64,000 nt of DNA from Euglena gracilis. Taxonomy: Eukaryota; Euglenida; Euglenophyceae; Euglenales. The notes beneath the pieces were generated by a model. It was given only the letters and a program-made list of their open reading frames with translations, ran no database searches and was not told the origin of the DNA. Below, piece by piece: positions 1 through 8,726 of the stretch; the first letter of the stretch is position 1, and every line of letters begins with the position of its first letter. The DNA lies in assembly GCA_039621445.1 (NCBI GenBank), contig CP154956.1, forward strand, positions 67,030,452 through 67,094,451, read 5' to 3'. The position numbers and the translations under genes were made by a program.

Positions 1-1281
1 GGGGGGGTGGGGGTCCGTGATGTGCCAAGGGCCAACTGGGGGGGGGGACCCGTGCCGACCCATACGGAACATCGGGTCACGAAAGGGCCAATCTCCCGGT
101 GTTTTGCGCCAAAAGGAAGCATTTTTCCATTTTTCAAACAGCAGTGTCTTGACCCTCCCCTGAAAATAATATCCCCCCCGGGAATATCATTTGCTCGGCC
201 GAAATCCCACTTTGGGGGAGGATGCTATTTTCGAAATTTTTCGTATTTTTTTGGGTGTAAGATTTTGACCGCGAAGCGCATTACATCCATGTTGAACACC
301 ATCAAAACCCATGGTGGGATTCAAAAATGTATTTCCCTTCTGTTTTCAATCCGAACATGATAGAATTCATGAAAAAAACTGCAACAAAAACACGGTTCCA
401 GCTCCCAGGGGAAAAAAAAACACAATTTTTTTCTCTGGCAGTCTGTGAAAAACGAAAAGTAGTTAAAGTTGGGGGAGGTAAGTAATAATTGGAGTCAGGT
501 CTGGGGGTTGGGTAATGGGTGGGTGGTATTATTTGGGGGGTTGACTTAAAAAAGCAGGAAAAATGGTGAAAATACTCAAAAATCAAAAAGTAAATCTCAA
601 TGAAAACCTTCATTCATTTAATGATGAATCTTTTGACCCCAAATGAACCAAAATGACCAAGACAGTTTGGTTGAATTGGACCATTTTAGTGGCAAATGGT
701 TGAAAGCTCTCCAAAAATGCGTGAAACTGCCGAAATGCCCCCCCCCAAAATGACCAAAATTTCGGAAAATTTTGGTTGACCCCCACCTCAAAATGGCCAT
801 TTTCCTTTGGCGCAAAGGGGTGAAGATTTGACCACCCCGAAGTGCCCCCCCCCAGAGTGGCCATTTTGGGGTCCCGCGGTGGGTGGCCACTTTGAGGGGA
901 GGGGGGGGGGGCAAGAGCAATCATCTGACATGGAAAGAATCAAACATGTGGCATCCCACATTAAAATGAAGTGCAAAGGCAAAAATTTCACAAGTGGGAA
1001 GAGTTCGTACTTCCTAAATCAAAAACGAGCCCATTTCATTTGATAATGTCCTACGTTTCTGCCGCAAGGTTGTTTTTGAGACCCAGGGGATGTGGCCCAC
1101 TCCACCAAAAGGCTCAAGAAATTGGTTAGCACAAGAAGTTTCAAGGTGAATGTTTTTGGGAAGGTTAGGCGTTGCGATCTTAGTTCCTCATTTTGCCACA
1201 ATTGGCTAATCTTAGTTGTCCTATGGCTGAATTTTTGGCATAGTCCCTCCGACTACAAGGTCAATGGTAAGGTCCTGACTA
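1..1281. other. G/C-tract low-complexity DNA, no gene recognised
   Basis: No convincing coding region is visible. The stretch has long C and G runs. Between about 735 and 910 it carries oppositely oriented copies of a motif like AATGGCCACTTTGAGGGG that recurs at 1.6-1.8, 17.7-18.2, 29.5 and 30.0 kb. If the HRD1 gene continues toward lower coordinates this would be intron or downstream sequence of that gene, but no RING-finger exon was found here. Confidence 0.5.
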
Positions 1282-1510
1282 CCCCTCTCCCCCCCTAATT
1301 GACCCCCCTCCTAATTGACCCAACGCCCTGGGGAAAAATTTTTCGACCCCCCCCCCCTAATTGACTGCCCGGGGATTCTGTGCTGAAGCACCCCCTAATT
1401 GACGGTACCCCCCCCTAATTGACGCCCCCCCCCCTAATTGAACCCCCCCCTAATTGACCAAAAAGGGGGTCCCGTGGAGAGGTCCCACGGTCAATTAGGG
1501 GGGGAGGTGG
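1282..1510. mobile_element. Poly-C-ended MITE with TA target duplication
   Basis: The ends are inverted repeats: CCCCCCCTAATTGACC on the left and its complement GGTCAATTAGGGGGGG on the right. TA dinucleotides sit immediately outside both ends (1280-1281 and 1511-1512). The interior repeats the CCTAATTGAC motif several times, separated by C runs. A 229-bp non-autonomous TIR element with TA duplication fits the Tc1/mariner-Stowaway mode of insertion. It shares its architecture with the elements at 3581, 29276 and 30091. No ORF is present. Confidence 0.7.
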
Positions 1511-1604
1511 TAATCAAGGCCTGAAAAAGTTCATTTTTTAAAACCCCGTCTTTTTGCCGCTTTTTTTGCTTTTTTGCAACAAAAAAAAACGTCTGGTCTG
1601 TGGC

Positions 1605-1835
1605 GGGAGGTGAGCTATTACCCTCCCCCCCCCCTCAAAGTGGCCCCTCCAGGCACCACGCGACCCTAAAGGGGAGGGGACACTTTGGGGGGGGGGTCAA
1701 TTTTTGGGCTTCGGCGCCTTCGGCACCAAAAGAAAATGGCCACTTTGAGGGGGGGAACCAAACTTGCCAAAAGATTTTGGCCACTCTTGTAACCAAGAGT
1801 GCCTGGAGGGTGGCCACTTTGGAGGGGGTGAGGTA
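1605..1835. repeat. G-tract foldback repeat (CTCAAAGTGGCC family)
   Basis: The left part contains CCCCCTCAAAGTGGCC followed by a TCCAGGCACCACG segment. The right part contains the inverted equivalents (GTGCCTGGAGG, then GGCCACTTTGGAGGGGG). The element is therefore a foldback. It belongs to a dispersed family also seen near 740-910, 17.7-18.2, 29.5 and 30.0 kb. The 1836-2283 stretch that follows shows no further structure I can name and probably lies in an HRD1 intron. Confidence 0.5.
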
Positions 1836-2283
1836 TTGTGCCGCCGCCTCCGTGTGCTTCTATTTGGACCCTAGGCGCGCAATTTTTGCTGATTTCCTTT
1901 AGAAATCCCATCAAAATGGGGCGGTGCGCTTGCAGTGGGCTGCACCTTCGGCCGGCTGGACCCCCCCTCGGGGGGTTGATTGAAAGCTGTGGGCTTTGAA
2001 GGGGGGCAAAAATCTCCTTCCCTGCACCTGTGGGATCGTTTTCTTTGATTTTGGCCCATTTCAGGCGCAAAGCGCCAATTTTTTGACACAAAGTTGACAC
2101 GCAAAAGTGGTTGAGGATGGAATTTTTTCAAGGGTATCCAGAAATGCCTGCCAAACCACATTTCGCGGCTGGGGACAATCAAACAAAGCCACACAAAAAT
2201 AAAACGCCAAGCTTGTCCAAGAAATGTGCATTTGCAAAGCAAACCACAAATGATGAACGCATGCATGGATGGAAGAAGCAAAC

Positions 2284-2369
2284 CTCAAGTGCCAAAAGCA
2301 GCCGCACGGATGGCCCATTTCGGAGTAGAGTCCAAATGTACCAAATGGACATGGTGATGTCAACACTTC
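2284..2369 (-). CDS. HRD1: HRD1-type E3 ubiquitin ligase, exon 4
   Basis: This minus-strand exon begins after a TTTTGCAG acceptor (at 2370) and ends at a GAG/GTTTGC donor (2283). It joins in phase 1 to the exon ending at 5316. It encodes the end of a transmembrane segment followed by RNGPSVRLLLALE. From the aspartate, the spacing of 14 residues to the glycine of the G-x-S-V block matches the region before the conserved FEYAIL stretch in HRD1/synoviolin proteins, as I know the family. The exon was too short to be seen as an independent gene and was found by phase and family alignment. Exons for the remaining membrane segments and the RING finger (CxxC..CxHxxC) were not found at lower coordinates, so the gene probably continues beyond the window or is truncated. 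Confidence 0.7.
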
Positions 2370-3580
2370 CTGCAAAAGTGTGAAAAGCATCCCTGTACAA
2401 ATGGCCATTTTCAGAACCCCCCCCAAGCGCCAACCCCCGGAAACAGATGAAAAATTTGACACCAAAGATGGCTTCTTTGGGCCAAAAGAAGACCTCAATT
2501 TTTTTTCAAATTTTTACGCCTTTGGGACCGGTTTTGGACATTTTTCAGTAGCACAATTGGGACCCCTCTCTGTCCCAATCCAGAACTCCGGGCCCCAATG
2601 GTTTATCACTTTTGGGAAGAAAAAAAGTTCTGTCATCGAATGAAAATGCAAACAAATGGAAATTTTCTTCACCAAATGAAGTTTTTGGACAAAGGAAAGC
2701 TAGGCAGTCGAGTTCGGGTCCCAAACCCCGCTCCCCCCCCCTTATCTGGTTGAGTTCGGACCTCGACAGGGGGTCCCGCGGGACCCCACCCCTGTACCTG
2801 GGCTCCTGCATTGTTTTTTGTTAGTCCAGCCCCCTCCCCCCCCTCCCCCCCTCGACCACCCCATGTGCTTGGGCCCCAAATGCATTGTAAAAAATGTGCC
2901 AATGAAAATGAAACACACTTCATGCCCCGTGGCATTTTAGGACTTGTGGGCATTATTCTTGTGCCTAATTTTGGCCAAGTGGCCATTATTTTCACGTGCC
3001 AACGCGAAAATAATGAAAAAAAAGTGAAAATAGTGAAACCTTTGCTGCTTGATCTTGAACAAAATCTGGGTATCTTTCGAAAGATTGGGAAATATGTTTC
3101 ATTTCAGAAAAATTTCGGAAATATTTCGAAAAATGAAAAATATTTCCTTCACTGTTGCAACCTTGAAGGAGCCGCCAGGACCTCGCCATGCTTTTCCTAT
3201 TCAAGTTGGTTGACAGGAAGGGTCCATATTTCTACACACAAATTGTAGCTGAGCCCAGATTTCAGCCTGAAAACGTGTTCAGGGGGCCCCCTTCGGGGGC
3301 CCCCCTGCCATTTGTTTAAAAACGTGTTCAGAGCCCGCCAAATGCCTGCCCTGAAATTCGTAGTCATGGTTCACGCCAGGGGTCAAAAACACGAAAATAT
3401 GAAATTCAGACCGAAAAAAAGGTGCCCTAATGGAAACCGTGCCTTACCACAGATGCCCAAATGGAAAATGTGTCATTGCCACAGATGCCCTAATGGAAAA
3501 CGTGTCATTGCCACAGATGCCCCAATGGAAAACGTGTTAGCCCCCCCCTTTTCCCCCTCACAGCCCTCCCACTGTGGCTA

Positions 3581-3744
3581 CCCCCCCCCCATATTGTCCC
3601 CCCCCCATATTGTCCCTCGGCCCCGGCCGACGGGGGGGTTTTTTGGCTCGGCCAATGAAATTCCTTTGGTACCCCCATATTGTCCCCCCATATTGTCCGG
3701 TCGGGCCTCCCGGGGGGAGGTCGGTGGGACAATATGGGGGGGGG
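3581..3744. mobile_element. Poly-C-ended MITE with TA duplication and readable empty site
   Basis: The ends are CCCCCCATATTGTCCC and GGGACAATATGGGGGG, with TA on both outer sides (3579-3580, 3745-3746). The sister element at 11640 reads CTGTGGCTAAACGCACGG without interruption, exactly where this copy reads CTGTGGC-TA-[164 bp]-TA-AACGCACGG. This proves insertion with a 2-bp TA duplication. A second copy lies at 29276-29446 and shares the interior GGCCGACGGGGGTTTTTTGG. No ORF is present. Confidence 0.88.
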
Positions 3745-3746
3745 TA

Positions 3747-4446
3747 AACGCACGGCAAACTTTGTGAATGGTCTTTTGCCACCTCCCCCTAAGACGGAAC
3801 TGTTCCTGGCTGCTGTCGCGGTATACCAGCAAGATGCCAAGAAGCCGAAGGTTGACCCCCTTCATGGCACCTTGCTGGCATAGGGCAACACGAAGAAAAA
3901 GTCTGGCTCTGTAGGTGCAGAGCTTGCTGCTGTTGCAACTGTTTGGAGTTCGCCAAACAATGTCAACATCGGCAAGCCTCTTATCCTGAGCTGGATGATT
4001 TCTTTGTTGCCTGGACGGGATGGGAGCTGGAACCCAGCCTGTTGTTCGATGAGGCGAGCGTCATTGAACAATGTGTGGCTCAACGTGAGCAGCAGTCGGG
4101 AACTTTGTTCGTTTCAGGGAATCGTGCGGCAACCTCTTTTCACACATATGTGAATGCCGTCGCTCAGGCATTCCGTAAAACCACGACCGAGGGAGTTGTT
4201 GCCTTTTGCAGAGCGCCAATCCCCCCCCCCGACCAACCCCCTCTGCCTCGTGCTGTGTCCCGACTGCATATAAAACAGGAGAAATGTGGTTTTTGTGGTG
4301 TTGCCATTCCCAAAAATCCAAATCGTGTGGAGCTGAGGAAAGTGGTGCGTGACGCCTGCGGTTTGGCATACCATTTTCATTGCCAAGGTTTGTGGCGGCC
4401 ACCAAAATATGGCTCTTTTTTGTGTAAAGCGTGTCGTCTTCCGTGA
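3747..4446 (+). pseudogene. PHD-like zinc-finger ORF of the TIR element (copy 1, broken)
   Basis: The family protein begins KRTANFVNGLLPPPP and ends with a cysteine-rich domain: C-x2-C (EKCGFCG), a central C-x4-H-x2-C (CGLAYHFHC) and a final C-x2-C (LCKAC). This resembles a PHD or RING-type zinc finger but with one ligand of the usual eight not obvious. In this copy the start codon equivalent is GTG, a MITE splits the second codon, TAG stops the frame near 3880 where other copies have a glutamine codon, and a one-base deletion shifts frame near 3929. The 3943-4446 frame is open and holds the whole finger (167 residues). Function is unknown. A role in DNA or chromatin binding for the element is inference only. 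Confidence 0.65.
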
Positions 4447-4744
4447 CGGCTAACACTCCCCGTCGTATTGCTCAAAGGCAACCTCTGGCCGTTTCTTGTG
4501 TTGTAGAGTGCCCCCCTAGACCAACCTAGTCTAGTCTACTCCCCCCCCCCCCCTAGCCGGACCCCTCGCCACGGCGTGCCGACCCCCCCCCAACATGATA
4601 GCCGTTCGACTGCCGAGTCGATACCATCCCCCCAATGTTGCCCCGCCCCCTTGGCATTGCGGCGAAAAAAATATTGAAATATTTCACTTGAAATATTTCA
4701 TGAAATTTCAGAAATATATTTTCCCCTCGGTGAAAGATTTAAAA

Positions 4745-4950
4745 AACGTGTTCATCCCGCCAAATGCTTGCCCTGAAATTCGTGGTCATGAACACATTTT
4801 CCATTAGGGCATTTGTGGCACGTTTTCCATTAGGGCATCTGTGGCAATGACACGTTTTCCATTCAGGCATCTGTGGCAATCAAAAAATCGCTGTCATGAA
4901 AATTCGGCGAGAGTTGAGAGGCCGGGTGGTCCTCTACCCCGGACTAGGGG
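4745..4950 (+). repeat. Truncated terminus of the zinc-finger TIR element
   Basis: A family terminus (CGCCAAATGCTTGCCCTGAA, one substitution) is followed by three units of CACGTTTTCCATTAGGGCAT type and the GAGAGGCCGGGTGGTCCTC segment seen inside copies 2-4. It then breaks off into C/G-tract DNA. Confidence 0.65.
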
Positions 4951-5125
4951 GGTTTTGGCGTGGCGAGGGGGTCCCGGATGGGGGGGGAGGGGTGTGCGGG
5001 GGTTTGCCAAGAAAATTTTCTTTGGCGGGCCTGACATGGCGTGGCGAGGGGGTCTGAAAAGGGGGGGGAGGGGGGGTAAAATGGCGTGGCGAGAGGGTCG
5101 GTGAGGGGGGGGGGAGGGGTGTGCC
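4930..5125. repeat. GGCGTGGCGAGGGGGTC repeat
   Basis: The motif GGCGTGGCGAGGGGGTC recurs about three times, separated by G runs. The reverse-complement version forms a similar block at 8335-8590. Apparent proline- and glycine-rich ORFs here are translations of these runs, not genes. Confidence 0.55.
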
Positions 5126-5315
5126 GACCCCCTAGGTCCAAGGCTACATGTGTTCGGTCTACGACCCATCAATAGTGTGGGAAATTACAGCCAACACGTG
5201 AAATCATGGTCACTGAGCCCAAAATAATGGAAAAGTATGGCACACACGGTGCCCTTCACTCGTTACAACACATAAATGCCCACAATTTCTACACAAAAAA
5301 AGGGTATTGCCACAC

Positions 5316-5866
5316 CAAGTGTTGCAAGTAGCATAAACATCCGAGCATACTCCCATAATTTCCCACCCTCATCTTGGAATTCGGTTTGTTCAATCTGAAG
5401 GAACACATTTTGAATAGAGGGGAAAAGTGGCAACACATACGTATTCTTGACGGCTCTGAGCAAGCCAATGGAACACTTTGATGAATAAACAAAGAACAAA
5501 AAGTGCAAGGATGGTGGCGTTCATGTGCTCACGGAAGATTGTGAGTGCTAGGCAAGTAGTCGCAACATAATAGAACGTTTGCTCGAATGCTTTCTGAGTG
5601 AAACAACAAATGAAAATCTGTTGGTTATTGCACAAAAATACCTCAACTTCCCGTGGTTTCAATTCACCAAGGAAGAACCATCGCAAAAATTGTCCAAACA
5701 TGAAAAGCAACACAATTGCGGCATTGTACAAGGCAACACGGCCAACTTTTGAAGTTGTCAAACTGACCACTGTGGTGTAGAACTGCTGATTGATGTACGC
5801 CTCCTTTCCGATGATGAGTGAGACGCCAATCAAACTTGCAAAGCAATATAAATGAAACTTGAACAT
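5316..5866 (-). CDS. HRD1: HRD1-type E3 ubiquitin ligase, exons 1-3 (N-terminal membrane domain)
   Basis: HRD1/synoviolin is the ER-membrane RING E3 ligase of ER-associated degradation (family knowledge). Exon 1 is 5866-5642 (75 codons), exon 2 is 5593-5441 (51 codons), exon 3 is 5394-5316 (26 codons plus one base). The introns are 48 and 46 nt, both GT-AG. The start at 5866 gives MFKFHLYCFASLIG, a first membrane segment beginning at residue 1 as in the family; longer upstream reading adds no HRD1-like sequence. Diagnostic blocks are NQQFYTTVVSLTTSK (residues 26-40), FFLGELKPREVE (64-75), TCLALTIFREHM (near 90-101) and LFIKVFHWLAQSRQEY (near 111-126). Several hydrophobic stretches fit membrane helices. 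The chain joins exon 4 (2284-2369) across a 2.9-kb intron. The cytosolic RING domain is not in the recognised exons, so whether the gene is complete cannot be told. A plastid-import (SELMA) paralogue is conceivable in algae with complex plastids but nothing here shows it. Confidence 0.85.
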
Positions 5867-6656
5867 TCCTTTGAAGAGGGAAAGAGGAAGAGCAAATATA
5901 ACCCCAAAAACATACTGAAAATGTGATGGTCGATGCAACAAAATTCCAAAATGCACCTGAATTTTTCTGGAAGTTGTTCGTTGGAAGTTGTTTGTTTGTT
6001 TGTTTCTTGTGTTTTTTTGCCGCCCTGGACCACACAAGACCTGAAAACAGGCAAAAAGGCTGGAAAAAAATGAAAAAATGAACATATCCTTTTGGCGAGC
6101 CTTGCTTGCAGAAGTCCCCCCCAATTTTTCCAAGTCCCATTGGACCCAAAATAGCGTCGAAAACCCCCTTTGGAGTCATTTTTTGTACTTTCGGCTAGGA
6201 TCCGGAAAAAATCGATTTTGTTCGAAATTTGTTGTCAGAGATTGAGATTTTTACTTCATTTTCAGGTCAAAATCCGGGTCGTCGGCCCGAGATTGGGGGG
6301 GGGTATTAACTCAGTTGCCGAAGTCGGACCCCGAGGAGGAGGGCTTAACTGAAAGCCTGGGCTTAGATTTGCTAAGAAAAAAAAATCTTTCGGAGGGTGC
6401 GAGGGAGGTCTGGAGTTTTTAACTTTAAATATGTCGGAAGTTTTGAGGCATTGATGATGGCATCCTCCTAATCGTCGCTGGTCTTGGTCTGATGTTTGGG
6501 GATATATATATATATATATCCTATGCTATGTTTGCCCCTAAGGTTGGGAGCGGTTGGAACCCTTTGCGCAATCCGTGAACATTCGCATTTGAAGTAGCGA
6601 GAAACCTCGCGAATAGTTTCTTGGTGAAACAGTTGCCCTCCTTAGATTAGGTAGGC
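5867..6656. promoter_or_regulatory. Divergent intergenic region between HRD1 and the RRM gene
   Basis: The inferred start codons of the two genes face away from each other 790 bp apart, so this interval must hold both 5' leaders and core promoters. Visible features are a short (TA)n run at about 6501-6520 and a G-tract segment at 6285-6350 with the TTGCCGAAGTCGGACC motif shared with C-tract elements elsewhere. No TATA box or known operator can be assigned with confidence. Confidence 0.45.
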
Positions 6657-7245
6657 ATGACTTGGGGTATGTATTCCTCGAAAGAGGCATACACAAAATT
6701 GGCAATATATTCCAGGTAAGTACTTCATCGGTGGCCTGTCAAGGGACACGACGTCAGGTCTTCTTCCTCTCAATCCTGGGCAGTCTACATCTCCTTCTTC
6801 AGCATCTTTGAAAGCATATTTCGAACTTTTTGGAGAATTATCTGATGCGGTGGTGATGACAAAGGACGGCCGAAGCAGGGGTTTCGGTTTTGTGACTTTT
6901 GCAAATCCAGCAGCTGTTCCGCCAAACTTTGTCACCTCAATGCACGTCGTTGATGGGAAACAGGTGCAAGAAGTCTCCAAATTTGAAAAAAAAACTTGCC
7001 AGCTTGTCTTCAGGTAGATGTGAAAAATGCAATTCCAGAAGAAGAACTTCAGGCATCAACCGGAGTTAAAAAGTTGTTCATCGGAGGGCTGACGGCAACA
7101 ACAACAAGAGGTTTAGCTCGGCCCTCATGGTTCCCGCTTCTTTTTCAACTTCTCAGAACATCTGGAGCAGCATTTTGGACAATTTGGTGTTCTCACTGAC
7201 GCTGTTGTCATGGAAACAAACGGTCGGCCACGTGGCTTTGGCTTT
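6657..7245 (+). CDS. Three-RRM RNA-binding protein, exons 1-5 (RRM1 and first half of RRM2)
   Basis: Exons are 6657-6666, 6716-6757, 6803-6963, 7014-7110 and 7157-7245, with introns of 49, 45, 50 and 46 nt that are all GT-AG and keep phase. The short first exon (ATG ACT TGG G) was chosen because it ends at a perfect GTATGT donor in the phase required by exon 2. The product starts MTWGKYFIGGLSRDTTS. RRM1 has RNP2 KYFIGGL (residues 5-11) and RNP1 RGFGFVTF (43-50), and ends HVVDGKQVDVKNAIP. RRM2 starts KKLFIGGL (90-97) and reaches RGFGF (129-133). The protein resembles Musashi/DAZAP1/hnRNP-type RNA-binding proteins, which act in mRNA regulation (family knowledge); the target is unknown. The exon 5 end is uncertain: no GT follows 7245, and the nearest GT (7253) would shift the frame. 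Confidence 0.8.
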
Positions 7246-7329
7246 CTCCAAGGTTGTACTTCTGCGAGAGAGAATGCAACACTTGCTCAGAAAAGAATGC
7301 AACACTTGCTTACTTGCCCAGACAGCAAG

Positions 7330-7480
7330 GCCGACCCCGCCCAGCACCCCACCACCTCTTCCCGTATTTCCAAGAAACACCAATTTTCGACCCCAAATTC
7401 GGCACCAGAAAAAATTGTTCAAAAAATCTGTGAAAACGCTGTGGTGGGTGGGGGGGGTCGACCGGTGGTGCCCCCCCCCA
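7330..7480. repeat. Dispersed repeat shared with 26510-26645
   Basis: Both places read ACCACCTCxTCCCGTATTTCC, then CACCAATTTTCGA, a GGCACC segment and CTGTGAAAA(C/T)GCTGTGGTGGGTGGGGGG. The ends are complementary (CCCACCACC versus GGTGGGTGG), suggesting a foldback element. Function is unknown. Confidence 0.55.
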
Positions 7481-7727
7481 GAAATTGCATTTTTCAGGGG
7501 TTTTGGTTTTCTCCAAAAGAGAGATGCCAACCCTACTGGATTTGCATTTTTTTGCCTGCTTTTTAGGGGTCAGCCGGGTCTAGCTGCCGGCCAGCTGGAC
7601 CCCCCCCCTTGGGCAGACCCCCCCCAGGGGGGGGGGGTCCAGCCAGCACCTTTTTTTCCAACCGGCACCTTTCCAGCTGGCCCGCCAGGCCAAACCCTAG
7701 CCAAGTGAACACTTTCAAATGGAGGTG

Positions 7728-7860
7728 ATTCGGAAACTAGAAATCCAGTCGCTTGGAACCGAAAAAAATTCTGCGAACAGAGCTGGCATCATGGTGATAA
7801 CCCGCCGGTTCTTGTGATGACCCGACCCGGGGTGGGGGGAGGGGGGGTTCGCCCTGACCC
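7728..7860. repeat. Dispersed repeat shared with 31762-31905
   Basis: Both copies contain GATTCGGAAACTAGAAATCC followed by AGTCGCT, ATCATGGTGATAA, CGG TTCT and CCCGACCCGGGG, about 130-140 bp in all. It lies in two different giant introns of the same gene. No ORF is present. The C/G-tract DNA after it (7950-8060) holds nothing further. Confidence 0.6.
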
Positions 7861-8123
7861 ATTGAAGCAGCTCCCAACTGGCTGCAAACCCCTCCTTCCC
7901 CTGGGTTTGTTGGAAAATAAGCTGGCAGCCCTGTGAAGCCGCCGGGCCAAAAAAAAGGGGCCAAATCGCCCCCCCCCCCCAAAAACTGAAAAATGGGGGG
8001 GGGAAGGGGGATTTCCTGCCATTCACAACACCAAAAGAATTGGTAAAACCTACGGGGCCCGACGCCTGTCTTGAATTTGTTCTGACTTTGAGACAAAAAC
8101 TGGTTCGGGCGTGAAACCGTGTT

Positions 8124-8165
8124 CCAGAACGCCGGTTCGGGCGGCCGCCCGAACCGGCGTTCTGG
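8124..8165. repeat. Perfect 42-bp palindrome (GAACGCCGGTTCGGGC family)
   Basis: Bases 8124-8144 are the exact reverse complement of 8145-8165, with GGCCGCC at the centre. Half-palindromes with GAACGCCGGTTCGGGC recur at about 8210-8225, 10265-10345, 11240-11350 and 12825-12850, usually next to a GAAACCGTG(G/T)ATT motif. It could form a hairpin or cruciform. Origin as a foldback element is inference. Confidence 0.7.
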
Positions 8166-8334
8166 ACACAGTTGTTGAAACCGTGGATTAGGGACTCTGG
8201 CTTCACTCCCGAACCGGCGTTCAAGGAATCACGGCCAATTTCGTCCCAAACACCCAGTTTCTGAACATTTTTGAGCATTTTTGGGCTCATGGCCATGTCG
8301 ATCGGCCGATTGAAGTTTTCACGCGTCTGATGGG

Positions 8335-8590
8335 GGGTTGGTACACCCCTCCCCTCCCCCCCTCTCCGAGGCCTTGCCACGCCATTTACCCCCCCTCCCC
8401 CCCCCCCCTAGCCGGACCCCCTCGCCACGCCACCGGGAATTTTCGCGACTTTTTGAAGGAAAATTTTGTTGGAAACCATGGTACACCCCTCCCCCCCCCT
8501 GGTCTGGTCTGGTCGCCGACCCCCTCGCCACGCCATTTACCCCCCCTCCCCCACCCCCTATTCGACCCCCTCGCCACGGCGTACAAACCC
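8335..8590. repeat. C-tract array with ACCCCCTCGCCACGCCAT
   Basis: Three to four units of CCCCCTCGCCACGCCATTTA are separated by C runs, the reverse complement of the 4930-5125 repeat. Proline-rich ORFs over this stretch are artefacts of the C runs. Confidence 0.55.
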
Positions 8591-8726
8591 CCCGATGCCA
8601 TGTTACCCATCAATCGAAAGCTCTTCTCAAAAGCTTTTTAAACACAAATTGTGGCTGAGCCCAGATTTCAGCCTGAAAATGTGTTCAGGGGGCCCCTTCG
8701 GGGGCCCCCCTGCCATTTGTTTAAAA

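Larger units (their letters stand above)
3321..4519 (+). mobile_element. Zinc-finger-ORF TIR element, copy 1 (3' truncated)
   Basis: It starts with the family terminus (CGTGTTCAGAGCCCGCCAAA and following bases). Next come three to four roughly 32-bp units built on CTAATGGAAAACGTGTCATT (3425-3535), then the decayed ORF, ending after the family GTTGTAGAGTGCCCCC tail. The inverted right terminus seen in copies 2-4 is missing. A MITE is inserted at 3581-3744. Copies 1 and 3 share a one-base deletion in the ORF relative to copies 2 and 4, so they form a subfamily. Confidence 0.7.
2370..5315 (-). other. 2.9-kb HRD1 intron 3 filled with mobile DNA
   Basis: The donor is CTTG/GTGTGG at 5315 and the acceptor TTTTGCAG ends at 2370, giving 2,946 nt. 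The other HRD1 introns seen are 48 and 46 nt. The intron holds half of a foldback hairpin (3236-3316), a zinc-finger-ORF TIR element (3321-4519) with a MITE nested in it (3581-3744), a truncated end of the same TIR element (4745-4950) and a C-tract array (4930-5125). The 2370-3235 part shows no named feature beyond homopolymer-rich DNA. Confidence 0.7.

Noticed and set aside
900-1010. Minus-strand peptide YELFPLVKFLPLHFILMWD as a later HRD1 membrane exon
   Set aside because: It vaguely recalls the YTELFTGFIKVLLYM region of HRD1 and follows an AG, but no matching phase with exon 4 and no further similarity.
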